Shown piece by piece: positions 50,220-59,929 of a stretch of DNA of 64,000 nt. The DNA comes from Deltaproteobacteria bacterium. Lineage in GTDB: Bacteria; Bdellovibrionota; Bdellovibrionia; Bdellovibrionales; JAMPXM01. Where the stretch lies: positions 434,001 through 498,000 of the forward strand of contig JAFLCB010000001.1 in NCBI GenBank assembly GCA_017302795.1, given 5' to 3'. The first letter of the stretch is position 1; each line of letters begins with the position of its first letter. The notes beneath the pieces are model-generated. The model searched no databases. It saw nothing but the letters and a program-made list of their open reading frames with translations, and had not been told where the DNA came from. The position numbers were made by a program, and so were the translations under genes.

Positions 50220-51671
50220 ATGGCAACGTTCGAACGAGATTATTCCAACGACAAAAAAGATAATCGATCAAAAGATCGAGTTCAGCCCGTTAACAACGAG
50301 GCCGAACAAGCTGTTCTCGGCGGGCTGCTGTTGAATCCCAACGCTTGGGACGACGTTTCGTTTTTGATTACCGAGGAGGATTTCTACAAGCCAACCCACA
50401 AAAAAATCTTTTCGGTTCTGCGGGACTTGGCCATCAAAAGCGAGCCGATCGATCCGATCACGGTTTCGAACGTTCTCAATGCGCGCCATGAACTTGAGGC
50501 GATTGGTGGCCAATCCTATCTTGCAGAAATGATGAATACTTTCCCGGTCGCTGGGAACATCGAATATTACGCCAAAATCGTTGCGGAAAAATCGACGATC
50601 AGAAAAGTCATTTCCTGTGGAACAGAGATGGTCGAAAAGGCCTATACAAATGACTTCGAGTCGGTTGAAGGACTTGTCGACGAATTTGAAGGTCGAATAT
50701 TTAAATTGAATGACGACAAGCAAGTCGACGGCCCAGTTTCTGCGGCCGACCTGGTTCGCTCAGGCATGAATAAGCTGACCGAACTTTCGGAACGCGAAAG
50801 CGACGTCACCGGAGTGGCTAGCGGATTTAAGGCCTTGGACAAAATGACGGCGGGCTTTCAAAAAGGCGAGATGACGATTGTCGCGGCCCGCCCCTCTATG
50901 GGGAAAACTGCGTTTTCGTTGAACATCGCAACACATGTCGTACTTCGCGAAAAGAAATCTCTTCTCTATTTTTCTATCGAGATGAATCGTGATCAAATGA
51001 TGATGCGCGTGCTAGGTTGCGAAGCGCGCGTCGGCCTAGGCGATCTTCGCACCGGTAAGCTGAGTGATGCTGGTTGGCAGCGAATTATCGATAAGGCTGG
51101 AAAAATTGGCGAGACCAACTTGTTTATCGATGATGCGAGCTTCGTAACTCCGATGACTATTCGTTCAAAGGCGAGAAAGATTAAAGCGCGCTACGGGCTT
51201 GATATGATCATGATCGACTATTTACAGCTGATGAAGCTGGGCCAGAAAACAGACAACCGCGAGCGCGAAGTATCTGAAATCTCTCAGTCGCTTAAGGCCA
51301 TCGCGAAGGATCTTCAAGTGCCGGTCATCGCTCTTGCTCAGGTCAATCGAGGATCCGAAGGCCGAAGCGATCGACGCCCGCAAGTATCTGATTTGCGAGA
51401 ATCTGGTTCTATCGAACAAGATGCCGATTTGATCATGTCACTTTATCGGGAAGACTATTACGACCGCGATAATCCTGACGTAAAAGGCGTTTCCGAAGTT
51501 ATTATCGGGAAACAGCGGAACGGTCCTGTTGGGACGGTTCGCCTCAGATGGGAATCAAACATCGGTCGCTTCTCGGATCTCGAAGAGGGCGGTTCTGATC
51601 ATCCACTGCCGCCGCCGCCGCAAACGACGCAGCAATATCGACGCAATTCTAACAACAGCCCATCAGTCTAG
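50220..51671 (+). CDS. dnaB: Replicative DNA helicase DnaB
   Basis: 483 residues. N-terminal domain EAEQAVLGGLLLNPNAWDDV, linker helix, then the RecA-like domain: VASGFKALDKMTAGFQKGEM, Walker A ARPSMGKTAFSLNIATHVVL, FSIEMNRDQMMMRVL, Walker B LDMIMIDYLQLMKLG, VPVIALAQVNRGSEGRSDRR and SGSIEQDADLIMSLYREDYY. The C-terminal tail is proline/glutamine-rich. It unwinds DNA at the fork. It follows the Fis-like gene and a DnaA box. Confidence 0.96.
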   Translation: MATFERDYSNDKKDNRSKDRVQPVNNEAEQAVLGGLLLNPNAWDDVSFLITEEDFYKPTHKKIFSVLRDLAIKSEPIDPITVSNVLNARHELEAIGGQSYLAEMMNTFPVAGNIEYYAKIVAEKSTIRKVISCGTEMVEKAYTNDFESVEGLVDEFEGRIFKLNDDKQVDGPVSAADLVRSGMNKLTELSERESDVTGVASGFKALDKMTAGFQKGEMTIVAARPSMGKTAFSLNIATHVVLREKKSLLYFSIEMNRDQMMMRVLGCEARVGLGDLRTGKLSDAGWQRIIDKAGKIGETNLFIDDASFVTPMTIRSKARKIKARYGLDMIMIDYLQLMKLGQKTDNREREVSEISQSLKAIAKDLQVPVIALAQVNRGSEGRSDRRPQVSDLRESGSIEQDADLIMSLYREDYYDRDNPDVKGVSEVIIGKQRNGPVGTVRLRWESNIGRFSDLEEGGSDHPLPPPPQTTQQYRRNSNNSPSV

Positions 51672-51726
51672 CCGTTTCATTTTATTGAACTGACTCGATA
51701 GTTCGCAATCGCTATAGTTTACAGCG

Positions 51727-52902
51727 ATGGGCCTATTCTCGCGCTTTACCGAACTTCTTTCCGAAACACCCTTTAATATCCCGTTACGGGAAAATGTTGC
51801 GATTCGCATGGAAGCTATCGGCGGACAGGGGGCCAATTCCGCTGGGAAGATAATTGCTGAAGCTGCCGTTTTAGGAATGGATTTTACCGGAAATCATTTT
51901 TCAAGCTTCGGATCGGAAAAGCGAGGTACGCCGGTACGTTCATTTGTTCGATTCTCTCCCGAAAAAAAAGAAATTAGGTCCGCCTCTAGTATTCGACACC
52001 CTGATCTCTTGATTGTTTTTCACGAATCCCTTTTGGAAACACATCCTGAACTATTAGAAGGGGTTTCCGAAACTTCTGACATTCTGATTAACTCGGCCCG
52101 TGCCGCTAAAATTCTTCGATTTCCACGTGCTTCACGACCCCGAAGCATTTCAACAATCGATGCTTCGAAACTTTCGCAAATGCACGGCTGTGGATTGAAT
52201 AGTGTTATGCTAGGGGCTGCGGCGAAGCTAGTTCCTGAGATTTCAGTTCAATCGCTGGAGGCCAGCTTCGCGTCGTTTTTTAAAAATCTTTCCGCGAGTA
52301 ATCTAGAAAAAAACCTAATGGGCTTTCGCTCGGGCTTCGAGAAAATTCGGCGATTCAGCGTCCAAGACTTCCAGCTTGTCGAGCTTTCGCCCCATAGCGC
52401 GTTACCGCAAATGGGCTACCTCAACGCGCCAATTGGCGGTTGGATTGTAAACCCAGGAAATTCAGTATTGAAAGACAATAGCGCCAGTAGAAAAGGTGTA
52501 CTTCCCAAGCTTGATCGCGAGCTTTGCTTTCACTGCGGCTATTGCGACATGGTCTGTCCAGATTTATGTTTCGTATGGAAAAGAGATGAGACCGGAAAAG
52601 CGCAGCTCCAGGGAATTGATTACCAATATTGCAAGGGCTGTCAAAAGTGTGTGGTTGCCTGCCCGGTCAGCGCGATCACACCGGTCCCTGAAGACCAAGT
52701 CGGTGCTGAAGACCGAAAGATAAAATTATTTACGAATGTTTCTGCAGAAATTTCGGAAAGAACTTGGAAGTCCACCGACTGGTCGGCTCAGATTGCGGAG
52801 CTATCGCCAGAACAGCGGATGCTGACTCTGCAATCAGAGCTTCTTGATCCGAAGTCCTACTTGAGACCTGAGTTTCCAGAGATAAAAGGTAAATTGAAAT
52901 GA
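51727..52902 (+). CDS. 2-Oxoacid:ferredoxin oxidoreductase, fused gamma-delta (ferredoxin) subunit
   Basis: 391 residues. Residues about 25-215 are the gamma (POR) domain: IRMEAIGGQGANSAGKIIAE, NHFSSFGSEKRGTPVRSFVR, HPDLLIVFHESLLE. The C-terminal part has two 4Fe-4S motifs, CFHCGYCDMVCPDLCFVW and CKGCQKCVVACPVSAITPVP, i.e. a delta subunit fused on. It passes electrons from the TPP site in the next gene to ferredoxin or flavodoxin. Its stop overlaps the next start (ATGA). Confidence 0.9.
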   Translation: MGLFSRFTELLSETPFNIPLRENVAIRMEAIGGQGANSAGKIIAEAAVLGMDFTGNHFSSFGSEKRGTPVRSFVRFSPEKKEIRSASSIRHPDLLIVFHESLLETHPELLEGVSETSDILINSARAAKILRFPRASRPRSISTIDASKLSQMHGCGLNSVMLGAAAKLVPEISVQSLEASFASFFKNLSASNLEKNLMGFRSGFEKIRRFSVQDFQLVELSPHSALPQMGYLNAPIGGWIVNPGNSVLKDNSASRKGVLPKLDRELCFHCGYCDMVCPDLCFVWKRDETGKAQLQGIDYQYCKGCQKCVVACPVSAITPVPEDQVGAEDRKIKLFTNVSAEISERTWKSTDWSAQIAELSPEQRMLTLQSELLDPKSYLRPEFPEIKGKLK

Positions 52903-55172
52903 AGAATGCATGCACGTCAGCGGCCGATCAAGAAACGAAATTTTTAACCGGCAACGAAACAGCCGCCGAAGCCGCTAGGTTTATCGACTTTCACTTTATG
53001 GGCTATTATCCGATCACGCCTTCGACGGAAATTGCTCAGCTTCTCGACGTAATGAAAACGAAGGACGAAATTTCTACTGTCATGCTTCCGGCAGATGGAG
53101 AACATGGCGCTGCCGGTGCGTGCTTTGGTGCCTCCACTGGAGGTGGTCGGGTGTTGAATGCGACCAGTGCCAACGGACTTCTCTACAGCCTCGAACAACT
53201 TCCTGTCCAAGCTGGCAGTCGAATGCCGATGGTTTTAAATCTCGTCACCAGGTCGATCAGTGGCCCGCTGGATATTCGCTGCGATCATTCTGACCTCATG
53301 TTCGCACTTCAAACCGGTTGGATTATTTTGTTAGCTAGCCACCCTCAGGCCGTTTACGACTTGAATATCCTTGCAGTAAAGCTTGGTGAACACCCCGATG
53401 TAAGACTTCCGGTGATCGTCGCAAGCGATGGGTTCTTCACCAGCCACCAGCGACAATCCGTACAGGTTTTCAAGAATAAATCAGATGTGCAGACTTTTCT
53501 TGGCAAGCGCTTGAATCCGGTGACTAGCTTGGATCCACGAAATCCCGTCACGTTTGGGCCCTACATGAATGACCCCGACTTGATCAACAACAAGTATCAA
53601 CTGCACGTCGCCCACGATGCCGCCGCAAAAGTATTTGCCGATCTGGCAAAAGAATTCGAAGTGCTTACTGGCCGACACTATCCCGCACTCGAATCTTACC
53701 AATGCGAAGACGCCGAAAGCGCATTGTTTATTTTAAATTCCGCCGCCGAAACTTCAAAAGATGCAGTAGATCGAGCTCGCCACGACGGAAAAAAGGTGGG
53801 GCTTATTAAACCAAACATTCTGCGCCCGTTTCCGTTTGAACAGTTGAAAGCGGTAACTCACAAAATGAGATCTATTGTGATCGCCGAGCGAAGCGACACT
53901 CCAGGCTCCATGGGCGGACCAATCAGCCACGAAGTTCGTTCCGCACTTTTGGCTGATCACCACTGTGACATCAATGCCATCAGTCGCGTGTTTGGTTTGG
54001 GCGGTCGCGACTTCAGAGAGTCCGACGCTTACAATCTCCTTGAAGTGGGGCTATCTGCTATTATCTCACCTAGTTCGGTCCCCTCGTTCGGCTTCATCGG
54101 CACAGCCGAGGGCGCGCGCGAAACCCTGCCTCCCAAAGTTATGCCTGCTCTTTCCAAAGATGACGTTTCGCCCGGATATATTTCTACGACGATCGGCCGC
54201 GATGGCCGACCGGAAATCCACGTAAAGGATATTGCACTCTTGGCTACGAAGCCAAAACGAATTGCACCTGGCCATGGGGCTTGCCCTGGGTGTGGGATTT
54301 TTTCGGGCCTCGATCAGTTTTTTAAAGGTCTCGAAGGCGACGTCGTCGTTTTGTATCACACAGGGTGCGCGATGGTTGTGACGACGGACTATCCGTTCAG
54401 CGCTCACCGAGTTTCCTACCTTCACAACCTCTTCCAGAATGGTGCCCCTACACTTTCGGGCCTAGTTGAAATGTTTCACGAGCGAAAACGGCGTGGCGAA
54501 ATCGAGAGCGGGGAAGAAATCACGTTTGTGATGATCACTGGTGATGGTGGAATGGATATCGGAATGGGACCCACCATTGGCACCGCACTTAGAAATCATC
54601 GAATGATCATCCTGGAGTACGACAATCAAGGGTATATGAATACTGGCGGACAGATGAGCTACACAACCCCGATGGGGCGCTCGACCAGCACCAGCCATTC
54701 AGGCGGAAAGTTCATAGGCAAATCCTTTCACCACAAGGACACCGCTGCAATCATGGCGGCCACCGGAATTCCATACGTGTTCACAGCCATCGAAGGCTAT
54801 GGAGACGATCTCATAAAGAAGGCCGCGAAAGCTCAGTGGTACGCAAAGAATCGCGGAATGACGTTTGGAAAGATACTCGTGGCCTGTCCTCTCAATTGGG
54901 GCTCGGAAGAGCGATACGGGCAATCCATTCTTCAAGCCGCCGTCGACACATGCTTTTTCCCTCTATTTGAAATTGAAGATGGTATTACGAAGCTTAACCA
55001 TGATCCCGAAGCTCTGGGTCGGAAACAAGCCGTTGGCCAATGGCTGAAAATGCTAGGGAAATCAAAGCATCTTTTGAGTCCCGATCATGCCGATGCGCTG
55101 GTTGCATTTCAAACCGAGATAGATCGGCGCTGGGCGAGATTGAAAGCCCTCTCGGAACACCCGCTTCTTTAG
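52899..55172 (+). CDS. 2-Oxoacid:ferredoxin oxidoreductase, fused alpha-beta subunit
   Basis: 757 residues. Alpha part: GNETAAEAARFIDFHFMGYY followed by PITPSTEIAQ, then GEHGAAGACFGASTGGGRVL and QLPVQAGSRMPMVLNLVTRS. A KRIAPGHGACPGCGIFSGLD motif near residue 455 begins the TPP-binding beta part, with MITGDGGMDIGMGPTIGTAL and EYDNQGYMNTGGQMSYTTPM. Pyruvate is the most likely substrate given the PITPSTEIAQ alpha motif, but other 2-oxoacids are possible. In the classic four-gene enzyme alpha, beta, gamma and delta are separate. Together with the upstream gene this makes a two-polypeptide complex. Confidence 0.9.
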   Translation: MKNACTSAADQETKFLTGNETAAEAARFIDFHFMGYYPITPSTEIAQLLDVMKTKDEISTVMLPADGEHGAAGACFGASTGGGRVLNATSANGLLYSLEQLPVQAGSRMPMVLNLVTRSISGPLDIRCDHSDLMFALQTGWIILLASHPQAVYDLNILAVKLGEHPDVRLPVIVASDGFFTSHQRQSVQVFKNKSDVQTFLGKRLNPVTSLDPRNPVTFGPYMNDPDLINNKYQLHVAHDAAAKVFADLAKEFEVLTGRHYPALESYQCEDAESALFILNSAAETSKDAVDRARHDGKKVGLIKPNILRPFPFEQLKAVTHKMRSIVIAERSDTPGSMGGPISHEVRSALLADHHCDINAISRVFGLGGRDFRESDAYNLLEVGLSAIISPSSVPSFGFIGTAEGARETLPPKVMPALSKDDVSPGYISTTIGRDGRPEIHVKDIALLATKPKRIAPGHGACPGCGIFSGLDQFFKGLEGDVVVLYHTGCAMVVTTDYPFSAHRVSYLHNLFQNGAPTLSGLVEMFHERKRRGEIESGEEITFVMITGDGGMDIGMGPTIGTALRNHRMIILEYDNQGYMNTGGQMSYTTPMGRSTSTSHSGGKFIGKSFHHKDTAAIMAATGIPYVFTAIEGYGDDLIKKAAKAQWYAKNRGMTFGKILVACPLNWGSEERYGQSILQAAVDTCFFPLFEIEDGITKLNHDPEALGRKQAVGQWLKMLGKSKHLLSPDHADALVAFQTEIDRRWARLKALSEHPLL

Positions 55173-55311
55173 CAGGTCGAGCCATCGACCAAACTTCAGT
55201 CTAGGAACGCACGCCATTTAACGGATGGAGTTGTCAGGGTTTTTAACCGCGCGATTGAATGACACTGTCTTCTCTTTAGAGCCTCTTGTGAGGGGAACTA
55301 GGAGTTTCTGA

Positions 55312-55569
55312 ATGGAAGATTGGGACGCAGCCAAGGAGGGTAGCGTGAGGGGAACCGCACTGATCAATGAGCTCTCGCATGCAACGGGACTTCCCGACGA
55401 CCTGATCGGCGAAGAGCTAAGCAGGATAATCGCTGGAGCAGGAATGTCTACTTCAGATGTCACACTCGACGAGCTTCGTGAGATGCTAGCTGCCTATCTT
55501 CAAGACGTTTTGATCGAAGCCAAGGATTCTTTCCTCGAAGAACCTGTCATCGACGCCGACGTCGGCTAG
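55312..55569 (+). CDS. Small acidic protein, unknown
   Basis: 85 residues from ATG 55312 with AGGAG 7-8 bases upstream. Sequence is acidic and helical (TALINELSHATGLPDDLIGE, ELSRIIAGAGMSTSDVTLDE, LREMLAAYLQDVLIEAKDSF); no signal peptide, no cysteines. No family recognised. It stands alone between the oxidoreductase and the ankyrin gene. A soluble regulatory or adaptor protein is plausible but not shown. Confidence 0.7.
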   Translation: MEDWDAAKEGSVRGTALINELSHATGLPDDLIGEELSRIIAGAGMSTSDVTLDELREMLAAYLQDVLIEAKDSFLEEPVIDADVG

Positions 55570-55657
55570 AAATTCGAAGAAATTTTAGCAACCGATAGGC
55601 CTCGACCCAGACTTTACGAAAAGTGACGGGGCTAGTTTTCGCATTTAATCTGAATAA

Positions 55658-56851
55658 ATGAAGGCCATCTTTGAACGCCTAAAAAGCCTTAAGCGCCCGA
55701 CGCAGGTCAAGCTCGTCAACGGTGACAAGTTTGTAGCGGCTGTTCGATCCGGCAACCTTTTGGCCATGAAAACCTATTCGCTGGGAAAAACCGATCTTGA
55801 CGTGAATTTCGCTGACCCCCAAAACGGGCGCACGGCGCTCCACTATGCGGTGATCTCGGGAAAAATAGAATTCGTAGAATTAATGATGCGACTCGAGCCA
55901 GATCCATCGATCACAGACAGCGATGGGCAAACTGCACTAGCAATCGCCGTTGAAAACAACTTTCAGCGCGCAATCAAGATGATGGTCGAATGCAAAAAGG
56001 CGCCGATCGAAGCTGTGAACGCCAATGGCGAGACGACTTTAAACATCGCCCTGCGCGTGCAGCAAGAAAAGGTGGCGCTCTTTTTGTTGGATCGCGGGGC
56101 AAGCCTCGAGCAGTCTCTACGACATGCGGTCAATAAAAAACGCTGGGAACAGATCCGTTGGCTCTGTGCCCACAAGGCACATCCGGACATACTCGACGGA
56201 CAAGGATATACTCCACTTTGCAAAGCGATCGTCGACGGCGTGGTCGGTGATGTGCGCCTTTGGGCTAACCTTGGCAGCAACCTCAATTTCACGGGCGGCA
56301 ATGGACCACTTCTAAGGCTAAAAGGATTTTCTCCGCTGATGGTTGCGATCGAAATGGAACGACGAGAAATCATTGACGAAATTCTTGCACGACCTGGAAT
56401 TGATCTCGCGACAATGAGTCCAAACGGAGCCAATGCGATTTCATTTGCTCTGCGAAACGGAGACATGCGTACGGTCCGCCAGATTGACCAGTGTGGATTC
56501 AAACTCTCACAGTCCCCGCCAACACTCGACGGCCTAACTCCGTTGATGTTCGCCGCCCAATCGGGACGCCTGGAAGCCGTGCAGTGGGTCGTCGAGCGCG
56601 AACCAGATTCCATCAATCAGCAGGATTCGATTGGCTGGACGGCGATCTTCTACGCGACCCAGAAACTCTCGCTCGACGTAGTTGATTTCCTGATTTCGAG
56701 AGGCGCAAAAATAGATCTTGTGTCCAAGGATCACAAATTCAATCTTCGACGAGTGGCCATGTCTCAAATGTCAAAGCTTCCACCTGATAGCCACAAACAA
56801 AAAGAAGCCGCTAAAGAATTGTTGAGCCGATTCAGTTCGCTTGCCTCCTAG
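55658..56851 (+). CDS. Ankyrin-repeat protein
   Basis: 397 residues. At least six ankyrin units are readable: GRTALHYAVISGKIEFVELM, GQTALAIAVENNFQRAIKMM, GETTLNIALRVQQEKVALFL, GYTPLCKAIVDGVVGDVRLW, GLTPLMFAAQSGRLEAVQWV, and GWTAIFYATQKLSLDVVDFL. There is no signal peptide, so it is probably cytosolic unless exported by a specialised system. Ankyrin proteins bind other proteins. No partner is apparent in the neighbours. Confidence 0.9.
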   Translation: MKAIFERLKSLKRPTQVKLVNGDKFVAAVRSGNLLAMKTYSLGKTDLDVNFADPQNGRTALHYAVISGKIEFVELMMRLEPDPSITDSDGQTALAIAVENNFQRAIKMMVECKKAPIEAVNANGETTLNIALRVQQEKVALFLLDRGASLEQSLRHAVNKKRWEQIRWLCAHKAHPDILDGQGYTPLCKAIVDGVVGDVRLWANLGSNLNFTGGNGPLLRLKGFSPLMVAIEMERREIIDEILARPGIDLATMSPNGANAISFALRNGDMRTVRQIDQCGFKLSQSPPTLDGLTPLMFAAQSGRLEAVQWVVEREPDSINQQDSIGWTAIFYATQKLSLDVVDFLISRGAKIDLVSKDHKFNLRRVAMSQMSKLPPDSHKQKEAAKELLSRFSSLAS

Positions 56852-56961
56852 TCTTCTGGAGGCCGACATATTTCCATTTGGCGTCTCAAATTGGCACGAA
56901 ACTTAGTGCTCCATCTGCGTGTTTCCTCTGCATAGATCTTTACCAAATTGCGGAGGTTTTT

Positions 56962-58416
56962 ATGTCTTACTTTTCACAACTCAGCTTCGAGAAACACAAG
57001 CTAGTCGTTCACCGGCTCTCCGCCATTTTCCTCTCTTCTGTAATTTCGGCGGCCGCCCAGCTTACACCATCAGCGGCCTGGGGAATGGATCCGATTGTCG
57101 CAGGACAGGGCGAACGCTTCATGCAAAACCTTCCGGCAGATTGGAATGGAACTGTTGGTGCGTGGGACTATTTCGATGTTGTCGACTGCTTCACAAAACC
57201 TGGGGCGATTTGCTACGGAAGTAATCCAACCAGTCCATACGGTTTTCCGGTTTTCGCAAGCGAGGACACTGGTCTTCCGGTTAAGTCATTTCAGCTTCAT
57301 CAGCATGAAGCGATCGTCATTTTTTTAAGGACTCCGCCGAAGACGCGCTACTTCGCACTGACACAGTATTTGATGAAATCGGCAAGCTCGACAACGACGG
57401 AGTTCGCCAGTCTCAGCGACTCGCTCAACAACACGCAAATCAACACGACTGATTTGGACGGAACACCATTCAATCAATATGCTGCGGTTGTTTGGACGCC
57501 CGATCTAGAAACCAAGAGCGCAATCGAAGCGATGTTGGTCGCGCAAGGTGTTCCCGCGAGTTCGATCAATTTTGTTCCAATGCCAGTAAAGATTGAAAAT
57601 CACTCGTTCGCTTTTGGTTACGGATCAAATGCCGACGAATTTACCATGCTGATGCGAACGGCGCTCCCGGAATTGCAAGCCGATCTTGATAGCTATATCG
57701 CCGACAATCCCGTTTACATTGCCAAGGTTGGCCCTGCGAACGTGATGAACCTTTCGCCTTCGCCTACGATTGGCTATCAGAGTGACATTACTGGTCGGGT
57801 TGAATCAGCGATGAGTCCAAACGCGATCCGTGCACTTGACAGCTTGGTCGCCGATATCAAAAAGAAATACAGTTCCCAATACACGCTGACGGCCAACACC
57901 GTCACCTACACAGAAAAATCCGGCTGGGACTGCATTCTCGGTGATTCGACTTGTGCCGGCGACAATCAAGACGCTCTTTATTCACGCGATACAGAGACTG
58001 TTCGAGTTAAATCGCTCGACGACTTCGTAATCATTGCCGGCGTTAACCATCGACTAACTGGCAAGGCCACCTATCTCAATCACTCGGTTTATGATCTAAA
58101 AAAGATTGCCGGCATAGTTGGAGTCACCGACCTATCATTTACGACAGAAAGCGCTGTGCACCACGCTGGCATTTCCCCGACCTCCGCAAAGGCACGTCTC
58201 TACAAAGGTCTCTACGCCTACATGGTCTCTTACAATTGTGCAGGACGTGCACACTGCCTTCAAATTCCTGCGCCTACGCCAGAAAATCCAGTCGGTCTAG
58301 AGCCCGGCGCTCCGTTCCTCGTCGTTGGACGAAGCTACCTAGAGCCAACCTCCGGTGTTGCACCCGCGCCAAGCGAAGTGATCAAACACAAAGTGTTTCT
58401 AGCCACAAAAAAGTAA
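56962..58416 (+). CDS. Secreted protein of unknown family
   Basis: 484 residues from ATG 56962 with GGAGG 8 bases upstream. A late signal peptide (residues about 20-42, LSAIFLSSVISAAAQL, TPSAAWG). The mature protein starts GMDPIVAGQGERFMQNLPAD and has cysteine-containing segments (DCFTKPGAICYGSNPTSPYG, DCILGDSTCAGDNQDALYSR, NCAGRAHCLQIPAPTP) that could form disulfides, plus HQHEAIVIFLRTPPKTRYFA. It reads as a multi-domain extracellular protein; family not recognised. It stands in a single transcription unit ending at a terminator. Confidence 0.72.
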   Translation: MSYFSQLSFEKHKLVVHRLSAIFLSSVISAAAQLTPSAAWGMDPIVAGQGERFMQNLPADWNGTVGAWDYFDVVDCFTKPGAICYGSNPTSPYGFPVFASEDTGLPVKSFQLHQHEAIVIFLRTPPKTRYFALTQYLMKSASSTTTEFASLSDSLNNTQINTTDLDGTPFNQYAAVVWTPDLETKSAIEAMLVAQGVPASSINFVPMPVKIENHSFAFGYGSNADEFTMLMRTALPELQADLDSYIADNPVYIAKVGPANVMNLSPSPTIGYQSDITGRVESAMSPNAIRALDSLVADIKKKYSSQYTLTANTVTYTEKSGWDCILGDSTCAGDNQDALYSRDTETVRVKSLDDFVIIAGVNHRLTGKATYLNHSVYDLKKIAGIVGVTDLSFTTESAVHHAGISPTSAKARLYKGLYAYMVSYNCAGRAHCLQIPAPTPENPVGLEPGAPFLVVGRSYLEPTSGVAPAPSEVIKHKVFLATKK

Positions 58417-58440
58417 GTCGAGAGCAAGCCCCAAAAAAGA

Positions 58441-58466
58441 AAACCTGCGGCATTCACCGCAGGTTT
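58441..58466. terminator. Bidirectional intrinsic terminator
   Basis: AAACCTGCGG (58441-58450) pairs with CCGCAGGTTT (58457-58466) across a 6-base loop, followed by more T. On the reverse strand it serves rplI, with TTTTCTTTTTT after the stem. It sits between convergent genes at 56962-58416 and rplI. Confidence 0.92.
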
Positions 58467-58499
58467 TTTAATTCAACAAAGCCGCCGGCTCTTTAAAAG

Positions 58500-58943
58500 T
58501 TAAGCGCGTTCGACGACGATCGAAACCGCTGCTTCAAGGCCATCGCCCAATTTGATGATAGCTTTGTGGCTACCAAGCAAACGAATTGGCTCTTCAAGAT
58601 GGATATCGCGACGGTCAATCGAGAAGCCAAGCTTCTCAAGTTCGTTCGAAATATCTGTGTTTGTGACGGAACCGAAAAGTTTGTCGGATTCGCCAGCTGT
58701 CGCTTTAATCACGACATTAACGCCCTTCATTTTAGCGATAATTTCTTCGCGCTCCGCTTTTACTTTTTTAAGTTTTGCTTCCGCCATGCGTTTGAAATGT
58801 TCAAACTCGGCCATGCGCTTTTCAGTCGCCTCGGTTGCCAAGAGTCTTGGCAATAGAAAATTGCGTGCGAAGCCAGCGGCCACGTTCACAAGCTCACCGA
58901 CTTTTCCAAGATTCTTAACGTCTTTTTGCAAAATGACTTTCAT
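58500..58943 (-). CDS. rplI: 50S ribosomal protein L9
   Basis: 147 residues from ATG 58943 (GAGGAG upstream; a 6-residue longer frame is not needed). [40 protein letters not shown] is the standard start; the long helix is [20 protein letters not shown]; the C-terminal RNA-binding domain has [10 protein letters not shown] and [21 protein letters not shown]9 is an elongated protein at the base of the L1 stalk. It follows the DUF2232 gene as in many bacteria. Confidence 0.96.
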   Translation of the reverse strand: MKVILQKDVKNLGKVGELVNVAAGFARNFLLPRLLATEATEKRMAEFEHFKRMAEAKLKKVKAEREEIIAKMKGVNVVIKATAGESDKLFGSVTNTDISNELEKLGFSIDRRDIHLEEPIRLLGSHKAIIKLGDGLEAAVSIVVERA

Positions 58944-58985
58944 AATAAACTCCTCACTCAAATTCTAAATATTAAACTTTAAATC

Positions 58986-59900
58986 CTAAACTTCTGCTTT
59001 CGGTTCCATCGGCCGACCGGTCAGTCGGTTACGGAACTCGAGCCAGTAATCAGCTACGCCGATCACTGCTACAATCAGCGCCAGTTGGAACGTTAGTACG
59101 AAGCCCAACAAAATACGCCAAAACACTCCGACTCCAAAGTGATCAAATGCCTTGAAGATCACTGCCATGCCTTGGAAAAAGTAAAGCACAGCAAGAACAT
59201 TCAACGCATTTAACCCAATCACTGTGACCAGCTTCATGTCGTGTCGTGTGAACGACGCAAGCAGAACAGCCATAAGGCCAAAGATCACGGTGTTCCATAC
59301 GCGAAACTCAGTCCATGGTTTCGATCTCGAAACGTACTTTCCCGACTTTCCGGTTAGCTGACCAACGAGAAGTCTTGACCACGTTCCCTCGCTGACAACA
59401 GCGATCGCGATTGCAACTAGGCCCAAGATCACAAGTCCCGATGGCAATTGAGAAACGATGGTTTCCGTTTCAAATGTCATAGACGGATTGAGTTCCTTGA
59501 CCTTCGTCATCGCGGTCTCAACCCATTTTGAAAGCCAGGTAATCGGACTGATCTTCATTTCTCGGCACCAGGCACCAAAGCCCACGCCGACACCTGCGAC
59601 CAGTGCCAACATCGAAACCCCCGCCGCGTAACCGCGAGAGACTCCCCAGCCTTCAATCTCCGTGAACAAACCAATCACGATCGCCACGGCCAAGAATCCC
59701 AAGGCTGCCATTTGAGCACCTGGAATGATTGGACCGGCAAACCAAAAACCCGCGGCGACCAGAGAGACGACAGGCCAAAATACCCAAAACGGAGACGCCA
59801 ATCGAAGTGCTCGAAGTGGTCCCGCAGCGAGTATCACTGTTGCCCAGCTAAAGCCGGCAGCGATGGCCCATAATCCTATGTGGCGGAAAGCACCGCTCAC
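58986..59900 (-). CDS. DUF2232 (YybS-like) integral membrane protein
   Basis: 304 residues from GTG 59900 with GGAGG 5 bases upstream (a TTG four codons earlier is the ORF limit). Eight or more membrane spans: GLWAIAAGFSWATVILAAG, SPFWVFWPVVSLVAAGFWFA, AGVSMLALVAGVGVGFG, LVTVIGLNALNVLAVLYFFQ, GVFWRILLGFVLTFQLALIV. The GLNALNVLAVLYFFQGMAVI pattern and location between rpsF and rplI match DUF2232 proteins. Function unknown in general. Confidence 0.85.
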   Translation of the reverse strand: MSGAFRHIGLWAIAAGFSWATVILAAGPLRALRLASPFWVFWPVVSLVAAGFWFAGPIIPGAQMAALGFLAVAIVIGLFTEIEGWGVSRGYAAGVSMLALVAGVGVGFGAWCREMKISPITWLSKWVETAMTKVKELNPSMTFETETIVSQLPSGLVILGLVAIAIAVVSEGTWSRLLVGQLTGKSGKYVSRSKPWTEFRVWNTVIFGLMAVLLASFTRHDMKLVTVIGLNALNVLAVLYFFQGMAVIFKAFDHFGVGVFWRILLGFVLTFQLALIVAVIGVADYWLEFRNRLTGRPMEPKAEV

Positions 59901-59929
59901 GTCATCCTCCAACCGGGTTAAGAAATTCC

